Source: Trichinella spiralis (taxonomy: Eukaryota > Nematoda > Enoplea > Trichinellida > Trichinellidae). From it: DNA of 64,000 bases. Every line of letters begins with the position of its first letter. The stretch's first letter is position 1. The translations under genes were made by a program, and so were the position numbers. The notes beneath the pieces are model-generated. The model made no database searches, had not been told where the DNA came from, and saw only the letters and a list, made by a program, of their open reading frames with translations. This document shows, piece after piece, positions 39,201-51,856 of the stretch. The stretch lies in assembly GCA_000181795.3 (NCBI GenBank), contig CM012953.1:9910282-9974281 (forward strand), in the 5' to 3' direction.

Positions 39201-40290
39201 CCGAGCCCAGCGTTGGGTATGGTCCGGTCGTGTATGGCAAATGTTCCGGCTGCCCGAGGTAAAGGTGAATCGCCAAGTCCAACATCCTTCCGAAGCCGGA
39301 CCATCCGTATTGTAAGCTGGCGATCAATCTGGCGTTGTTCAAACAGTGAAAACCGATCATGAACGCTGATACGGCTGGCATCAGCAGCGGCAGCACGACC
39401 AAAGCCAGTCGTGCTAGAAAAGCCACAATCCAACCGTCCTCCAAATTCTCCATCAAGCAATATTGAACGACGGCTGTGCAAACCCCCAACCCAACGACCA
39501 CTGGTAACAAGATCCGTTCCATATAGCGGTGCAAAATTCGATTTGTCTCTTCAATCAACGGTGGTCGACGCTCACACTTGCTGGCACAGCAACGGCGAAA
39601 CACGCTGACCGCAGGCGATTCGAGAATTTCCACTGCAAGACATGCACAAGGTTCAACACAGCCTTGCTTGTCCGGCTCGTTGATCTCTTCGTGACGGTCA
39701 CCCCGTTGGAACATACGCCGACATCCCTGTTTCGACGGAAACAGTTCCCGACAACGACACGGAGCTGGTCTGCCAGGGCGCAACAACGCGATATCTCCAT
39801 CTACTAATAAAACAACTGGCAAGCTGACCAACCTGTCGTCACGGTATACCCAACAAAGCTCTACCGAATCCGACAACGGAATGTAAATATCTGTCAAATA
39901 AAACGTTGTCGGACAGTTGGCGCAAAGTCGTTCAATTTCTTGAACTATCAAAGCCCCTTTGCGGAACAACTCCGTCCTACGCATGTAGAATGCGTAGCTG
40001 GCAAGATGCAAATTTCCAACTGTAATCATGCACAGCAAAAGGCTGGCTGTCACAGCGGCGTGATCACGACCAACAGCGTCGATCAGAATCAACACCGAAA
40101 CGAGAAAACTCAAACAAGCATAAACCCAACAAAACGGAAACAGGCCTGTCGTTGTGTGGCTAAGCATGTGCATATATTTCCATGGTCGCATTTGATAAAG
40201 ATGTTCATATTCAGATAATGCTGTTTGAAGGGAAGATGCTAAACGCCTCAAAGCTTCGGGAGTACGTAGACCAGGTAATGCATTCGCCAT
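36211..40290 (-). CDS. TMEM94: TMEM94-like P-type ATPase-related membrane protein
   Basis: Homologue of TMEM94 (KIAA0195), a large multi-pass ER protein related to P-type ATPases and reported as an ER magnesium transporter. Exon 1 (about 38577-40290) carries four N-terminal membrane spans, a region with GCRRMF and cysteine-rich stretches, and then VGVVDKKGILSLADPSAEKV, the equivalent of the phosphorylation loop. The next exons give RVFAEKMGLETGWNCHISLE, the most diagnostic TMEM94 segment. The last exon (about 36211-37572) gives NIRPHLSSVDNVPLLVPLF, ENDECVCVVGSSLNVDN and six C-terminal spans. The P-type DKTGT motif appears as DKKGI and the GDGxND motif as GSSLNVDN. The exons are markedly GC-rich compared with their surroundings. 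Fine exon edges between 37560 and 37950 are uncertain. Confidence 0.88.
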
Positions 40291-41876
40291 ATCTGCACCA
40301 TTATAAGCAAAAGGTGAACTTCAAATGGATCAATAATAATTATCATTATAATTTCCTCGCTTCATCTGTCAAATGAAAGCGATGAGGTTTTGTATAAAAT
40401 GTATCTATTCTTTTTATTAAACAAATACACAATAACATAATAAATTGACATTTATTAATAAATTACTTTTAATTTGTTCATTTGAAAAGTATAAACTTTT
40501 TGAAAATTTTTTCGCTTGTAAAAGTCAAAACACCTTCAGTTCAAAGAATTAAAAAATACATAAAATCATTAATTTTTCATATTGCTAAGAAATTTGGAGA
40601 AGTAATAAACTTGATCGTCATTCGATTACTGTATCATGTGAATAATAAAATGAAATTTTAAAAACGTTGATAAAACAAATATATAATGAAATTGAAAGTA
40701 ATCCACCGTTTACTGTATAAATAATACTTAGTAACCTTGAAATTTATAAAAAAATATAATAAAATGATTATGCATTATGAAATGCACATTTTACGTATAC
40801 TTATCAATTAATTGTTTTCGTGAAAGATTTCCAACTTTTAAATCTGATATCTTTTAGATCTTTTAAATGTTTATCAAACATACATGAAAACAATCGCAAT
40901 TGTGTTCATTACTGAATAAATTAACACGACCGTTTGAAAGTATTTTAGCAACAGCCTAAAAGGCCATCGATAATGTTGAATTAAATAATAAAATGTAAAA
41001 GCATTTTTTGCAGAGTATCTCTTGACAGCCAATTTTTTCATAATTTCTTTAATAAAACGGACTAGGGTAATTTGAATTTATTTACGCAAAAAATGCAATA
41101 AAAAGCACCATATTCTTATGCCAAAATAAAATATGAATTCACTGGCTTAAGATGTTATTTCATTCAAGACAAATACACAAATCGTATCGATTCAAATTAA
41201 AACTTACCATCGTCTATTTACAACGCGAAAATTGAGCAAAAGCTTTTATGAGATAACATGATACAGACGAATTACACGAGACCATTCAAATTCTTTTAAT
41301 GTATAATAAACATGCTAAATCATAACGTGTAATAAACAACCTGAATCAAAAACGCAATTTAACTTACTGTGCGATTGAACCTGAAAATCTGAGTTCTAAA
41401 CTTGCCTACTATGTGCTATTTTGACAAATACGTGAAGAAATTGCAGCTGAAATATATGAATCAATAAATTTATTACAGTGTTAAACTTTTAACTAAAATA
41501 TTGTTTAAAATGAAATCAATTAAGAATTTGCATTCAGTTTTTATTCTGTTGCTTAACAAATTTTAAGTTTTACACAACAGACTGTAACTTTTCATATGAA
41601 TTTAGACAAACAATTTGTTCCAATGTCGCTTAAAATATCAAAGAAAAGGAAAGCAAGTTTTATCAAGGCTCATTATCTCATAATGAAAATTTTAAAATAA
41701 ACGGACTGACAATATTTCATTCTATAGTAAGAAACTACATTTTATTTTGAATAGATAACGTATACGCAAACAGGCAATAAAATAGAGAATTTGAAATACT
41801 TAGGCATTTACAATAGTTTACTCAGAATAATATGAAAAGCAAAAAAAACATTAATAATAAAACATGTATATGCAGT
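40291..41876. other. AT-rich intergenic region
   Basis: About 1.6 kb between the TMEM94 start and the MMS19 stop. No exon recognised. Confidence 0.5.
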
Positions 41877-44800
41877 TTAATCTCTTTTTAAATAAATTTG
41901 CCAGCAATCATAAGCATCAGAAGCTGCCCGCCGAACCAAACGCTTGTGATGGTCCAAAAGCTCTAATAGATGATCCAATATTACTTCTTTAGTAGATGTG
42001 TTACATTCAGCGCAAAATAGTTTTCCCAGTAATTTCATACATTCCAAAGCTTTTACACTAATAATCTACAAATCAATTAAAACACAAAAAATTATGCAAT
42101 ATTTTCCTTTTTCATTAAGTTCAATTATCCATACCACACTGTTACTTTTAGAAATAACGGCAAAAAGTTCTTTACTAATAATCAATAAATCGTCAACTGT
42201 AATTGGACAGTTACATTTACTTTCTAACATAGAGCAAATGGTATTCAAGCTGATTTCTACTGTCGCTGAAGACCGACTTTGCAACGATGAAATCAATATT
42301 TGAAACAGCTAAAATATATTTAATTTTATGAAAAATAAAAACAGAAGCATCGTCACATTTTCACTAAAACTAACATCAAAATAAATGTATATTTGAATTT
42401 ACTTTAAATGAAAGATAACAAAAAACATACTTTTTTAAAATAATCATCATCATCGGAACACGAATTGGAATGAAGTTGAATCATGGACACTGCTTGAATA
42501 AAATCATCCACAACATCTAAAGAAAAGTAATTAAAATTTAAAGTAGTCATAAAATAATCACAAACAGTTGGAAATGTCCAAATTTCCAAAAAGTTTCTTA
42601 AAAATGCAAGAAGCCTCATGATAAATCCATCTCTTGGAATCTGGATCAATTCGTTGCATGCGAAACAATTCATCTGCGCTTTCTTGATCCGGAAATAAAA
42701 TTTTCATAGCTTCGATAGCTTGACCACTAGTCTGCTCATGGCAAAGCATGCTGAATATCTTGAAACAAATCAATTCTAATGGAAAAAATTGAAAAACACA
42801 AATTTTATTACAAATTCTATTAGAGGAAGTCCAGTTGAGTTCTTTTTAACCAGGTAGGAATTGGCCAAATAAGCATACGGAATCAATAATTCGGGAAACT
42901 TTTCGCTATAATTTGCACAATGAAAAGTATATTGGTCGAGGATTTCTTTGTAAATAGTGTTTTCAACTAAAATTAAATAAAGCATTCTATAAATAAATAA
43001 ACAAATTCAATTTCAATAGTAATCGTTGCTTTAAAATTCGAGAAATATTTCAATGCTGCAAAAATCTCAAATAGCTTACCAGATTCCAATGAATTGAAAA
43101 TGCATGAAAATAATTTGTAACATGCGCAATGACGCTTCACTTTCATCGGATCATGCAAACAACATCTCACATCCCAAATTTCTTTGAACAGTTCTTCAAA
43201 TGACATGATGTCCTAAGTGAATTTGAAGTTATATACATATATTAAAATTTCACGAAGATATTCCATTAGTTTTAAAATTACATAAATGACACAGAAAATT
43301 TACTGTAGAATTGAATGAAGCAAAAACTGGAGCAATTATATTTCGACTTGAAAATTTCATAAAAAAGGAACCAATTCCATTTTTTCTCACGTAATCAGCC
43401 AATTTATTAGCTAACTGATTTGACAACCTGAAAATATGTTTACCATAAAAACAAATCCATTTCAAATTTGCATGCATTGTACTGTACTGTTTTGGAAAAG
43501 AGTGATAGAACGTTCGAATAAGTTTGGCAATCGAATTTCCAACTTCTACATTCACATCTGACAAATCGCCGGCTGAATTCCAACCAATCAAATCGCCAAT
43601 TATGCTGCTTTGCAAAATCGCTTCACAAAGCTGTTCATTAATTTCAGGTTGGTGAACTGCATCGTGCATCGATTGAACAGTCAATTTTATTTCTTCCATT
43701 TGTGCTGATTTCTCTGATGAATGCTTGAAACTGTTCTCGACTAATTCAAGAAATGGCTTTATTGCCACATTATGTGAAGTAAAAAGTGGAAACAAGCTCA
43801 ACGCCATCGTGTTCGACTCCCTCAGCATTTTCGGGAGAAGAATCTTTTTAACATATTCCCAATGATTTGTGGGCAAACATCGAAACCACTGTTCCCATGC
43901 ATCCCTTGTTGCAGTGGAAGTAATAATGTTAAACATGAAATATTGTGGCAGATTTTCAAATTTTTGAACTTACTTTTCAAATTTGGGATTTGTTTTGATG
44001 AGCTGAATAACGTCGGCAGTGATCAATTCCACATCAGAGTTGGTCACCATGTGAGGACAGCTTTCCAGAAGATATGATAAAATATTAATCGCGCTGCCTT
44101 TGAATTCATCTTGTTCAGAATGAAACCATCTCATTGCAAGCTTTTTAATGCTTTCCATAGTTGACTCATAAGAAATATTTTCTAAGTAAAGAAAATTGAA
44201 CGTATCATTCAAAAGTGCAGTCTTTTAACACACTGAAATCAGAAACATTTTTTTAAAATATTTACTTGAATGTTCACTTTTAATTTTGCACCACTGAGCC
44301 ATAATTTTCGCATAATCTGCTGCATAAAAATCATGCGAAACGCATTTCGAAATGATCGTACAGCAAACCCATTCAAAAAAATAATCAAACATATCCGAAA
44401 CTGCAGTCGACGCAACCCTCAGCATTTTCTCTGATTTATGAAGTTGGTTTAATACAGGATTTCCAAAAAAAGCTTCTGCTTCTATTGAGAATAAGAAAAA
44501 ATCTTTACAGTCTAAGAGAACTGTTTGCATCCACAAAAAAAGCTTACTGTTACAAATGCAATCAGCAAACGATATCTTCATCTGTTTGTCCGACTAAAAA
44601 ATGAATAATTTTTAGATCAAAAAAAGGATTAAAATAAAATGCTCACTTCAGTAAAAACAGTTTTCACCAAATCATGCAGTAATGTTAAGATTGATTCTTC
44701 GAGAACAGGCGGATACGTATAATAACACTTATTAATCAATTTGAACACCTGTTCACGTGCGTCAACGATACAACAGGGCGTGAATCGTTTCAAAGCTGAT

Positions 44801-46594
44801 CTCTGAAAATAACTGCTTAACATTTAAATTTAAAAATTTACTTCGTTAAAATTAAAATGAAATCATTTTAATATCACAAATCACAAATTGTGACATATTC
44901 TATTTCCATCATTAAAAAAGCATATATAATTCCATTTGTTTATCATTTGTTAAAGTTGAAAGTATTTTACTTGTAGAAAGGCAAATACATATATGTGATT
45001 TTTAAAATATTTGTTGCTACAAACCAATAGTATGAAAATTTCGTCATTCTCCACTTCATCCAAACTGTTTTCAATACATCTGAAGCAGAGAACCGCAAAC
45101 TGATCAGTGGCAGTCATACAATCAATCAGTGCATTCGACACATCTTCACGGGATACATCATTTTCATCATCAATCTGAAGTTTATCACTCACATTCAAAT
45201 AATGCAATAAAACTTTCATTCAAATATTATTTTAAAAAGAAAATTATTCGCCTGTTCTTATAAGTTTTAAAAGTTCAAATAACTTCCAACAACTTTACAG
45301 CTCTATTAAAGCAAATACAATGAATACTGTCGGTGTAAAAATAGAAATTCAAAACTTTTAACACAACAGTATTCGTTTTCAAAGCTAAGCATTGAAATTT
45401 CCAAACATAAAAAGTACTTGCTTCGTAAAATTCGACAGGAAAAAATGATTCAAAATACGAGAAATAATTTTCCAATAAAGGGGATTCTAAAATCATATAA
45501 CATTTTTTGTGTAAAAATTAATATGTTAAAAAACATCAACCTATATCAAATTTCTTCACAAAAACTGGGAAACTAGTAAAAATTTCCATCATACATTCAG
45601 GATCATGCTCTCCTTGAATAGCTAAATAATACTGTTCCAAGAATGATGAACAACCTGCACCTAAAATAGAATAATCGATTAAATAAAATTATGTTCAAAA
45701 ACTTCTTCTCTAAGTTTTAAACAAATTAAGTAACATAAATTAATATTCTCTTTCATAAAGCAAGAACTTAATACCATCTGCTTAATTTAATCAAAATAAA
45801 TGAAATTATTAAATTTTTTAAATGTTACCTTTCACTAAATCAAATTCCAAAAAATCTACACTTTAATTGATAATGTTAAATTAATCCTAATTTTTTTCAA
45901 TTTCATCAAATTAGTTCAATTTTAGTTAAATAATAAAAACAATATTCAGTGTAATTTCGCTTTCATAGTATCTTCAGTTCAAACATGAAAATCTTCAACC
46001 ATCAGATACCTTTATTGATAGAGCTTACATAAGTATGAGCAATACGAAAAACGCTAAGACGCCCTTTCTGAACATAACTTTGAACATGCCGAAGTGAAAA
46101 AACTGTTGTAATAACACGTTCAGCATCATCAGACATTCTCAAACATAACTATAAAACAATATTGCAATTCATTGAAATCAACAAAATAAATAAATAAATA
46201 AATACCAAACTATCCAAAATGCTCAGAATGGTTTCAGCAAGATGATGATCTTCTTTCAATACTTCAATGAGGTATGTTATCAATTTAGATGCTAAACTAG
46301 TAAAAAATTATTTGAAATAAACCACGTTTTCTTAATACCTTCAGCTTCAAAAATAAAGTCAGGTGATAACTTTTCGACAATTTCAGCAAGCATTTTAAAT
46401 GACGACAAACGGCAAGATAAACTCGAGCTATTGAAAGAATCTCTAAACAGCAAAAATAACCCGAAATTATTGAAGTTATTTGTAAACAATATGTACTGAA
46501 ATGTCGAAAAAAAATCCGAAATATGCTGCTTTCCATCTTTTATAGAAGAAATCCATTTCGCAACTTCAACTTCATCACTTTGCAGCTCATCCAT
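41877..46594 (-). CDS. MMS19: MMS19 homologue, cytosolic Fe-S cluster targeting protein
   Basis: Many-exon gene for a large HEAT-repeat protein. MMS19 is the scaffold of the cytosolic iron-sulphur assembly targeting complex and delivers clusters to DNA polymerases, helicases such as XPD, and primase. The start is MDELQSDEVEVAKW at 46594. An N-terminal exon at about 44990-45219 has VSREDVSNALIDCMTATDQF followed by AVLCFRCIENSLDEVEND, matching the conserved MMS19 segment in which ITREDL.. is followed by a Phe-rich helix. The last exon ends HLLELLDHHKRLVRRAASDA then YDCWQIYLKRD, matching the family C-terminus (LDDKKRLVRKEAV). The middle is alpha-helical and poorly conserved, so exons between 43000 and 46300 are only approximate. 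Confidence 0.78.
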
Positions 46595-47510
46595 GTGAAA
46601 TTCTAAATATTTTATTTGCGTTATAAAAAAAAATAAAAATATTGTTATATTGCATAAAATTACAGCAAATTTAAAAAGATTTCACAAAACTAAGTACGCT
46701 GTGGAAGTAAAAAATATTTGAAAAAATATATTCATCATAATTCTTATTCACAATTAAAAATTCATATGTGTATTTCAAATATATATGTATAAAACAAAAT
46801 TATCAAAAATTTTCATATGTATAAAATGAATAAAACATTTTATCAAAATTTACAGTTTACAAAACAGCAAACTACTGTACCTAAACTTGAAAATTTTTCT
46901 AATTACTGTATGAGTTATACAACATGCAAATACATTTATAAAGTTTTTTTATTTAAAAGATTGGTTTTTTCAAAAATAGCGTTTTTTGTTAATATTTTTT
47001 ATTTCGGGAAAGTTTTAAGTCTACTACTTAAAACTACTTATTTTGAATTGAAAATTATGCATTTTTTAAATGTTTTGTTTTTCTACATAAAGGTTTAGCT
47101 TACTGTGTATTTTTTTCATTGTTTCAAATGTTTGTACATGCGGTTGAACAAGACTTTTGTTTTATATGTGAATGATAAATGAATATCTTTTACAAATATT
47201 TTGCAAAATCTCTCTTTATCTTATTAAGCTGATTATTACTTCAAGTCATTTTAAATTGATTCAGTATGAGTATCATAGTATTAATTATATTATTATATGT
47301 GGTGAGTTAGCGTTAATATAACTCATAGGTTGGTTAACAACTTTCATGTATGTTGATGAGCTAATACTTATTGCTGAGCAGGTTATGAAGACTGATTCAC
47401 AGAGAGTATTGTATTTATAGTTTTAAAATGCTGTAGAACAGTAAATGAATAGGTATAATTATAAATTTTTTAATCTTATTTTTTTAAGTTGTGTTGCCTT
47501 GGTATGAAGT
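46595..47510. promoter_or_regulatory. Divergent intergenic region between MMS19 and CSTF3
   Basis: About 0.9 kb between two divergent starts. It is AT-rich; no exon or specific motif is evident. A promoter role is inferred from orientation. Confidence 0.35.
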
Positions 47511-50500
47511 ATGGCTGCCATTTCAGTCAATGATATTAAAGAAAAAATTCTTACAAATCCATTAAATGTTGAAGCTTGGTCGGATTTCTTGGAATCAGTC
47601 GAAGTAAGAGTGTTTTTTCAAATGTTTCTTAAAATCTAATTTCAATGTTTTTAAAGGAAATTCCCATAGAGGAAGCGCGACTTATGTACAATAAACTAAT
47701 TGAGACATTTCCTTCTAGTCCTCAGTATTGGACATCATTTATTCGATTTGAGGTTTGTTATATCTACATGCATATTTAAAGTAAAGAATAAACTTATTCT
47801 CAGTATTTCATGAAATTAATTTTCTCATATTGCTGTATTGAAATATTTTTGTATTTTCATAAGAAAAGCAATGGTTTCTTGCATCAGTGTTATTATTCTG
47901 TTATGTAATTAAATCAGACTGATGTACTTGTTTTCAGTTAAGCAATTCGGCATTCGTTCAAGTAGAAGCGGTGAGCATCATCTTTGTTTTATAACAAAAT
48001 TTATTTATGTTTATTAAACCGTAGTTGAAATTTTAGTTGTTTCGTCGTTGCTTGCTCAAAGTGCTGCACATCGATGTTTGGAAAATTTACCTTGCTTATG
48101 TTCGTGATACAAAATCATGTGTCACTGGATTCAAGTATTAAATTATTTTAATACCAACTTTACTTTAAAAGAAGTTGCATCTTGAATAAATTTTAAATGA
48201 AATCAAACATAATTCAAATGCATTTTTTAATTTTCAAATTATTTAGTGTTATATTTTATTTACTTATTATTCAAGATTTTAAATTAAACCAGCTTTTATC
48301 TAGGAAGTCTATAAAAGAAGCATATGAATTTGCACTTGACAAAATTGGTTTAGATTTTTATTCATATTCAGTGTATGATGAATTTATAAAGTGGCTTTTA
48401 CAAATGTAAGTATTTTTTTCATTTTTGTATGCATGCAATAAATTTAAATGTTTGTTATTTATTTCATGAAATTTAGGTTACCTGAATCTGAAAGCGGTGC
48501 AAGGAAGGAATCTGAAGGAGCAGATACTAATGTAGATGAAATAAGGCGAGTGTTTTTAAGAGGTATTAGTTGTCCGATTGAAAACATTGCTGCTCTTTGG
48601 AATGATTACGAACAGTTTGAAAAAGTGAATGTGATTTTATTGAAAGAAAATATTTTAATTGGTTTTTACTCTCATTGAAGAAATATGGTGGTTTGACTGC
48701 TCAGAACCGTATAGATACTGCCAGAAAGGTATATTTGAAAACTAGTGAGGTTGCAAAATGTTTGGAAAAACTGCTTGTGGGAATAAATACGAAACGTATT
48801 TCTGTACCTCTTCAAAATACAGTCTCTGAAAGGAATCAGTTATCCCGTTGGTATGCTTACATTGATTATGAAAAATCGAATCCTTTAGCAACGCAATGCT
48901 TTGACTTACTAGTAAGAAGAGGTAGATTTTTTCTTTGTTTGTTTTTTAATTTTTATGTATTTTTGTTTTTATTTTATGTTTTTAGTAATTTACGCTTATG
49001 AACAGGTGTTAATGTGCTTCAGCGATTGTCTTGCGCTTTGGTGCGATCTCATTTCCTTTATGGAACAGTCAATTGAAACGGCCAACAGTCGCAATGTACG
49101 ATTTTTTAAATTTAATTTTCAACTTTATATTTTATTACTGTAAACTTATTTGATTTTTTTTGAATTAAAAGAAATTAATAATTAATTTTCAAGTTGATTC
49201 TTCATTTATTCATATTCTCTTGAATAATATGGGATATCGATGTAAGTAGAATTATGAAAATATTAAAATGTAAGAAAACAGTACCAGATTCTAAATTGTA
49301 TGATTATTTGCTTGTAAATAATATTATTTAAATGCTTTTTTTTATTAAGGAAGTTGATTTGTCGGAAAAGTTGAGCGAAGAAGTTTCAAGAACCTTTGAA
49401 CGTGCTATGGATGCTGGAATGAAAGATGAATATTTGATTTATTTTGTTTATAGTCAATTTTTAGAAAATCAAAAGCGTTACTCAGAAGTGAAAGAGGTTT
49501 TACAAAGTTTTATTCAAATTCCAAATGTTGATCCGACTTTAGTAAGTTTTCGACATCTATTAGGATTGACAATATTTATTTTTTTCAATTATGCACGTAG
49601 TTTAATTGTGATCTGTTGTAATAATAATTTTGAGAGCATTTTGAATATATAAAAAATAATATCTATTATTGAAAACATTTTTTGAAAATTTATTTTGAAA
49701 TTGTTTAATGACAACCGAGGATTTATTTTAAGGCTTACATTCACTTGATGCAGTTTGCTAATAGAACTGGCAGTTTGGCTTCGGCTAGAACAATTTTCAA
49801 ATCGGCGAGAGAAGACGAAAGGACCAAATGTGAAATGTACATTGCCGCTGCTGAGATGGAATACCGTTGGAAAAAAGTGTGCAATTGAAATATTAATAAA
49901 TATTGATATTGAAAATATCTATTTGTTTTGCAATTATTCAGGATCCGACAATCTCTGTTCGAATATATGAATTGGGATTGAAAAGATACAAGAACGATTC
50001 AAAGTTTGCATGTTCATATTTGAAATTTGTGATGGGTTTGAACGGTGAACAATTATTTGAAAATTTTATTTTTATTTTTATTTGAATATTTGCTGTTATT
50101 TCAGAAGATTCCAATACGCGTGTTTTGTTCGAACGAATTCTGTCTTCTGGAATGCTTAATGAACAAAGTGCAGTGTAATTTTAAATTTTTTCCTCGATGA
50201 TTTAAGAAAATATAATGAATTTAATTCAAATAAAATAAACTTTTCCCTGATATTAAAAAAAAATCCCCTGATCGTGTGTGAAAATTGTTTCAGAGAAGTG
50301 TGGAATTTGTATGTCGAATTTGAAAGTCTTGTTGGAGATTTGGCAACAATTACAAAGGTAAATCAACGTCGGCAGCATGCATTGACAAAACGTTTTCAAG
50401 AAAATCCCACAGCAATGCTGGTGGATCGTTATAAATTTATGAATTTGCTGCCATGTAAAAAACAAGAGCTGGATTTGTTAGGCTACATGGTACGGTTTCT

Positions 50501-50951
50501 GTACTGTACAAGACGAGCACAATTTTACAAATTGATTTCTAGGAATCATCCGCTTTGAAAAGTGAAACTTTGTCATTGACACGTACACAATGCTCCACTT
50601 ATCCAGATATTTCTGGTTTATTACCTTATAAGCCAAGAGAGTGTCCGAAAGGTAAGAATGTGTTGTCGATAATATTGTTTATTTGAATCAAAGGATGAAA
50701 TCTTCAAATAAATCCAAAATAATTGTCATTTTTTAGGATTTTTCCATTACGTTGCTGGCGGTATATTTCCTCCACCTGCTGAAGTTGCCAAAGTTCTTAG
50801 CGTTTTGCCTCCGCCAGGTTGTTTTCATGGACCATTTGTGAAAGTTGACGATTTATTTCAATTTGTGGAAGAAAATTTAAAATCTTTCAAACCGAAAAAT
50901 GTTACTGGCCGCGAATGTCCAAAAGAATTTCCAGTACAACGTCTTCAATAA
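47511..50951 (+). CDS. CSTF3: Cleavage stimulation factor subunit 3 (CstF-77)
   Basis: HAT-repeat scaffold of the cleavage stimulation factor in mRNA 3'-end processing; homologue of fly su(f) and C. elegans suf-1. The start [14 protein letters not shown] opens the HAT repeats. Conserved pieces in order: [72 protein letters not shown] (read-through at an intron), [56 protein letters not shown], and [13 protein letters not shown]. The C-terminal part has [12 protein letters not shown] and a conserved monkeytail-like region with [20 protein letters not shown]. It is split into at least twelve short exons. The intron near 48627-48676 has two possible donors. Confidence 0.92.
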
Positions 50952-51856
50952 TAATGACATCATCGAATTTTACATTATAATAATTTTACGAAGTGCTTCT
51001 TTTTTCACGTTAGATGATTATTATTTTTTGTTACTGTTTGTTATTTTGTCGTGTTAATTCGTACGAAAAAACATTAAACTTCTATATATTTATATATTTA
51101 GAAATTCAATTGTTTATACAACGCCAATTTTATTCGTTTCGTTCATTTGGAGAAAGATGGTTGAATTCAAACTGAATACTAAACGTGATTAGCATTGTTT
51201 AAATAAAAATACTAATAACAATTGGCTTTGATTAATAATAACATGTCGAGTTCAATATTTATTTGGATGCTGTACACTTAGAATATGTGATTTATGGATT
51301 AACAGCCCTACTTTTTATTTCATGCATTAGCGAAAGCAATTTCAAATGCTTCAAAAGTCTGCCTTAAAGAATTGAGTGCCAAAAAATGAAAAACATAAAT
51401 TTAATTTCGCAAAAAAGTTTAAGCTCATTTTAAGCTTCAGCATAACCGTGACTGCACAATAAGCTCAGCTAAAACATTGTCAAATGCCTCGTGCAGTATA
51501 GATAATAAAATCATATTCTAAATGCTTTAATGAAAATAATTTAATTTTTCAACATTTTTGTATTAAAAACAAAAATATGGTCTATTTGATTTCTCTATTT
51601 ATGAAGCCTATTGCATTTGAAAATTTGAACTTGATTTTCAACTAATTGAAAATACTGTATTTCATTTTTGTTTTAGTTATTTTTGTGGTAAAATTGGAGC
51701 ATTTTTATGATTGCATTTTCAAAATGAATATTCTGTATAATAGAAACTTTATGTTATGCAAAAAATAAGATTACTGATTCATAAATAATGTATATAATTT
51801 TTCGAATTGCAGCCATTTTTTAGAAGTACAAATTTGCATTCGTTGCGGCCAGCACC
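50952..51856. other. Intergenic region between CSTF3 and BAF53
   Basis: About 0.9 kb of AT-rich DNA between two genes on the same strand. No exon recognised. Confidence 0.5.

Noticed and set aside
41877-46594. Identification of the large HEAT-like gene as THADA or an importin
   Set aside because: The last exon (HKRLVRRAAS, terminal Trp segment) and the VSREDVSNALIDC segment fit MMS19 better.
46817-47098. 93-codon plus-strand frame upstream of CSTF3
   Set aside because: Phe/Lys/Tyr-rich low-complexity product in AT-rich DNA; no similarity.
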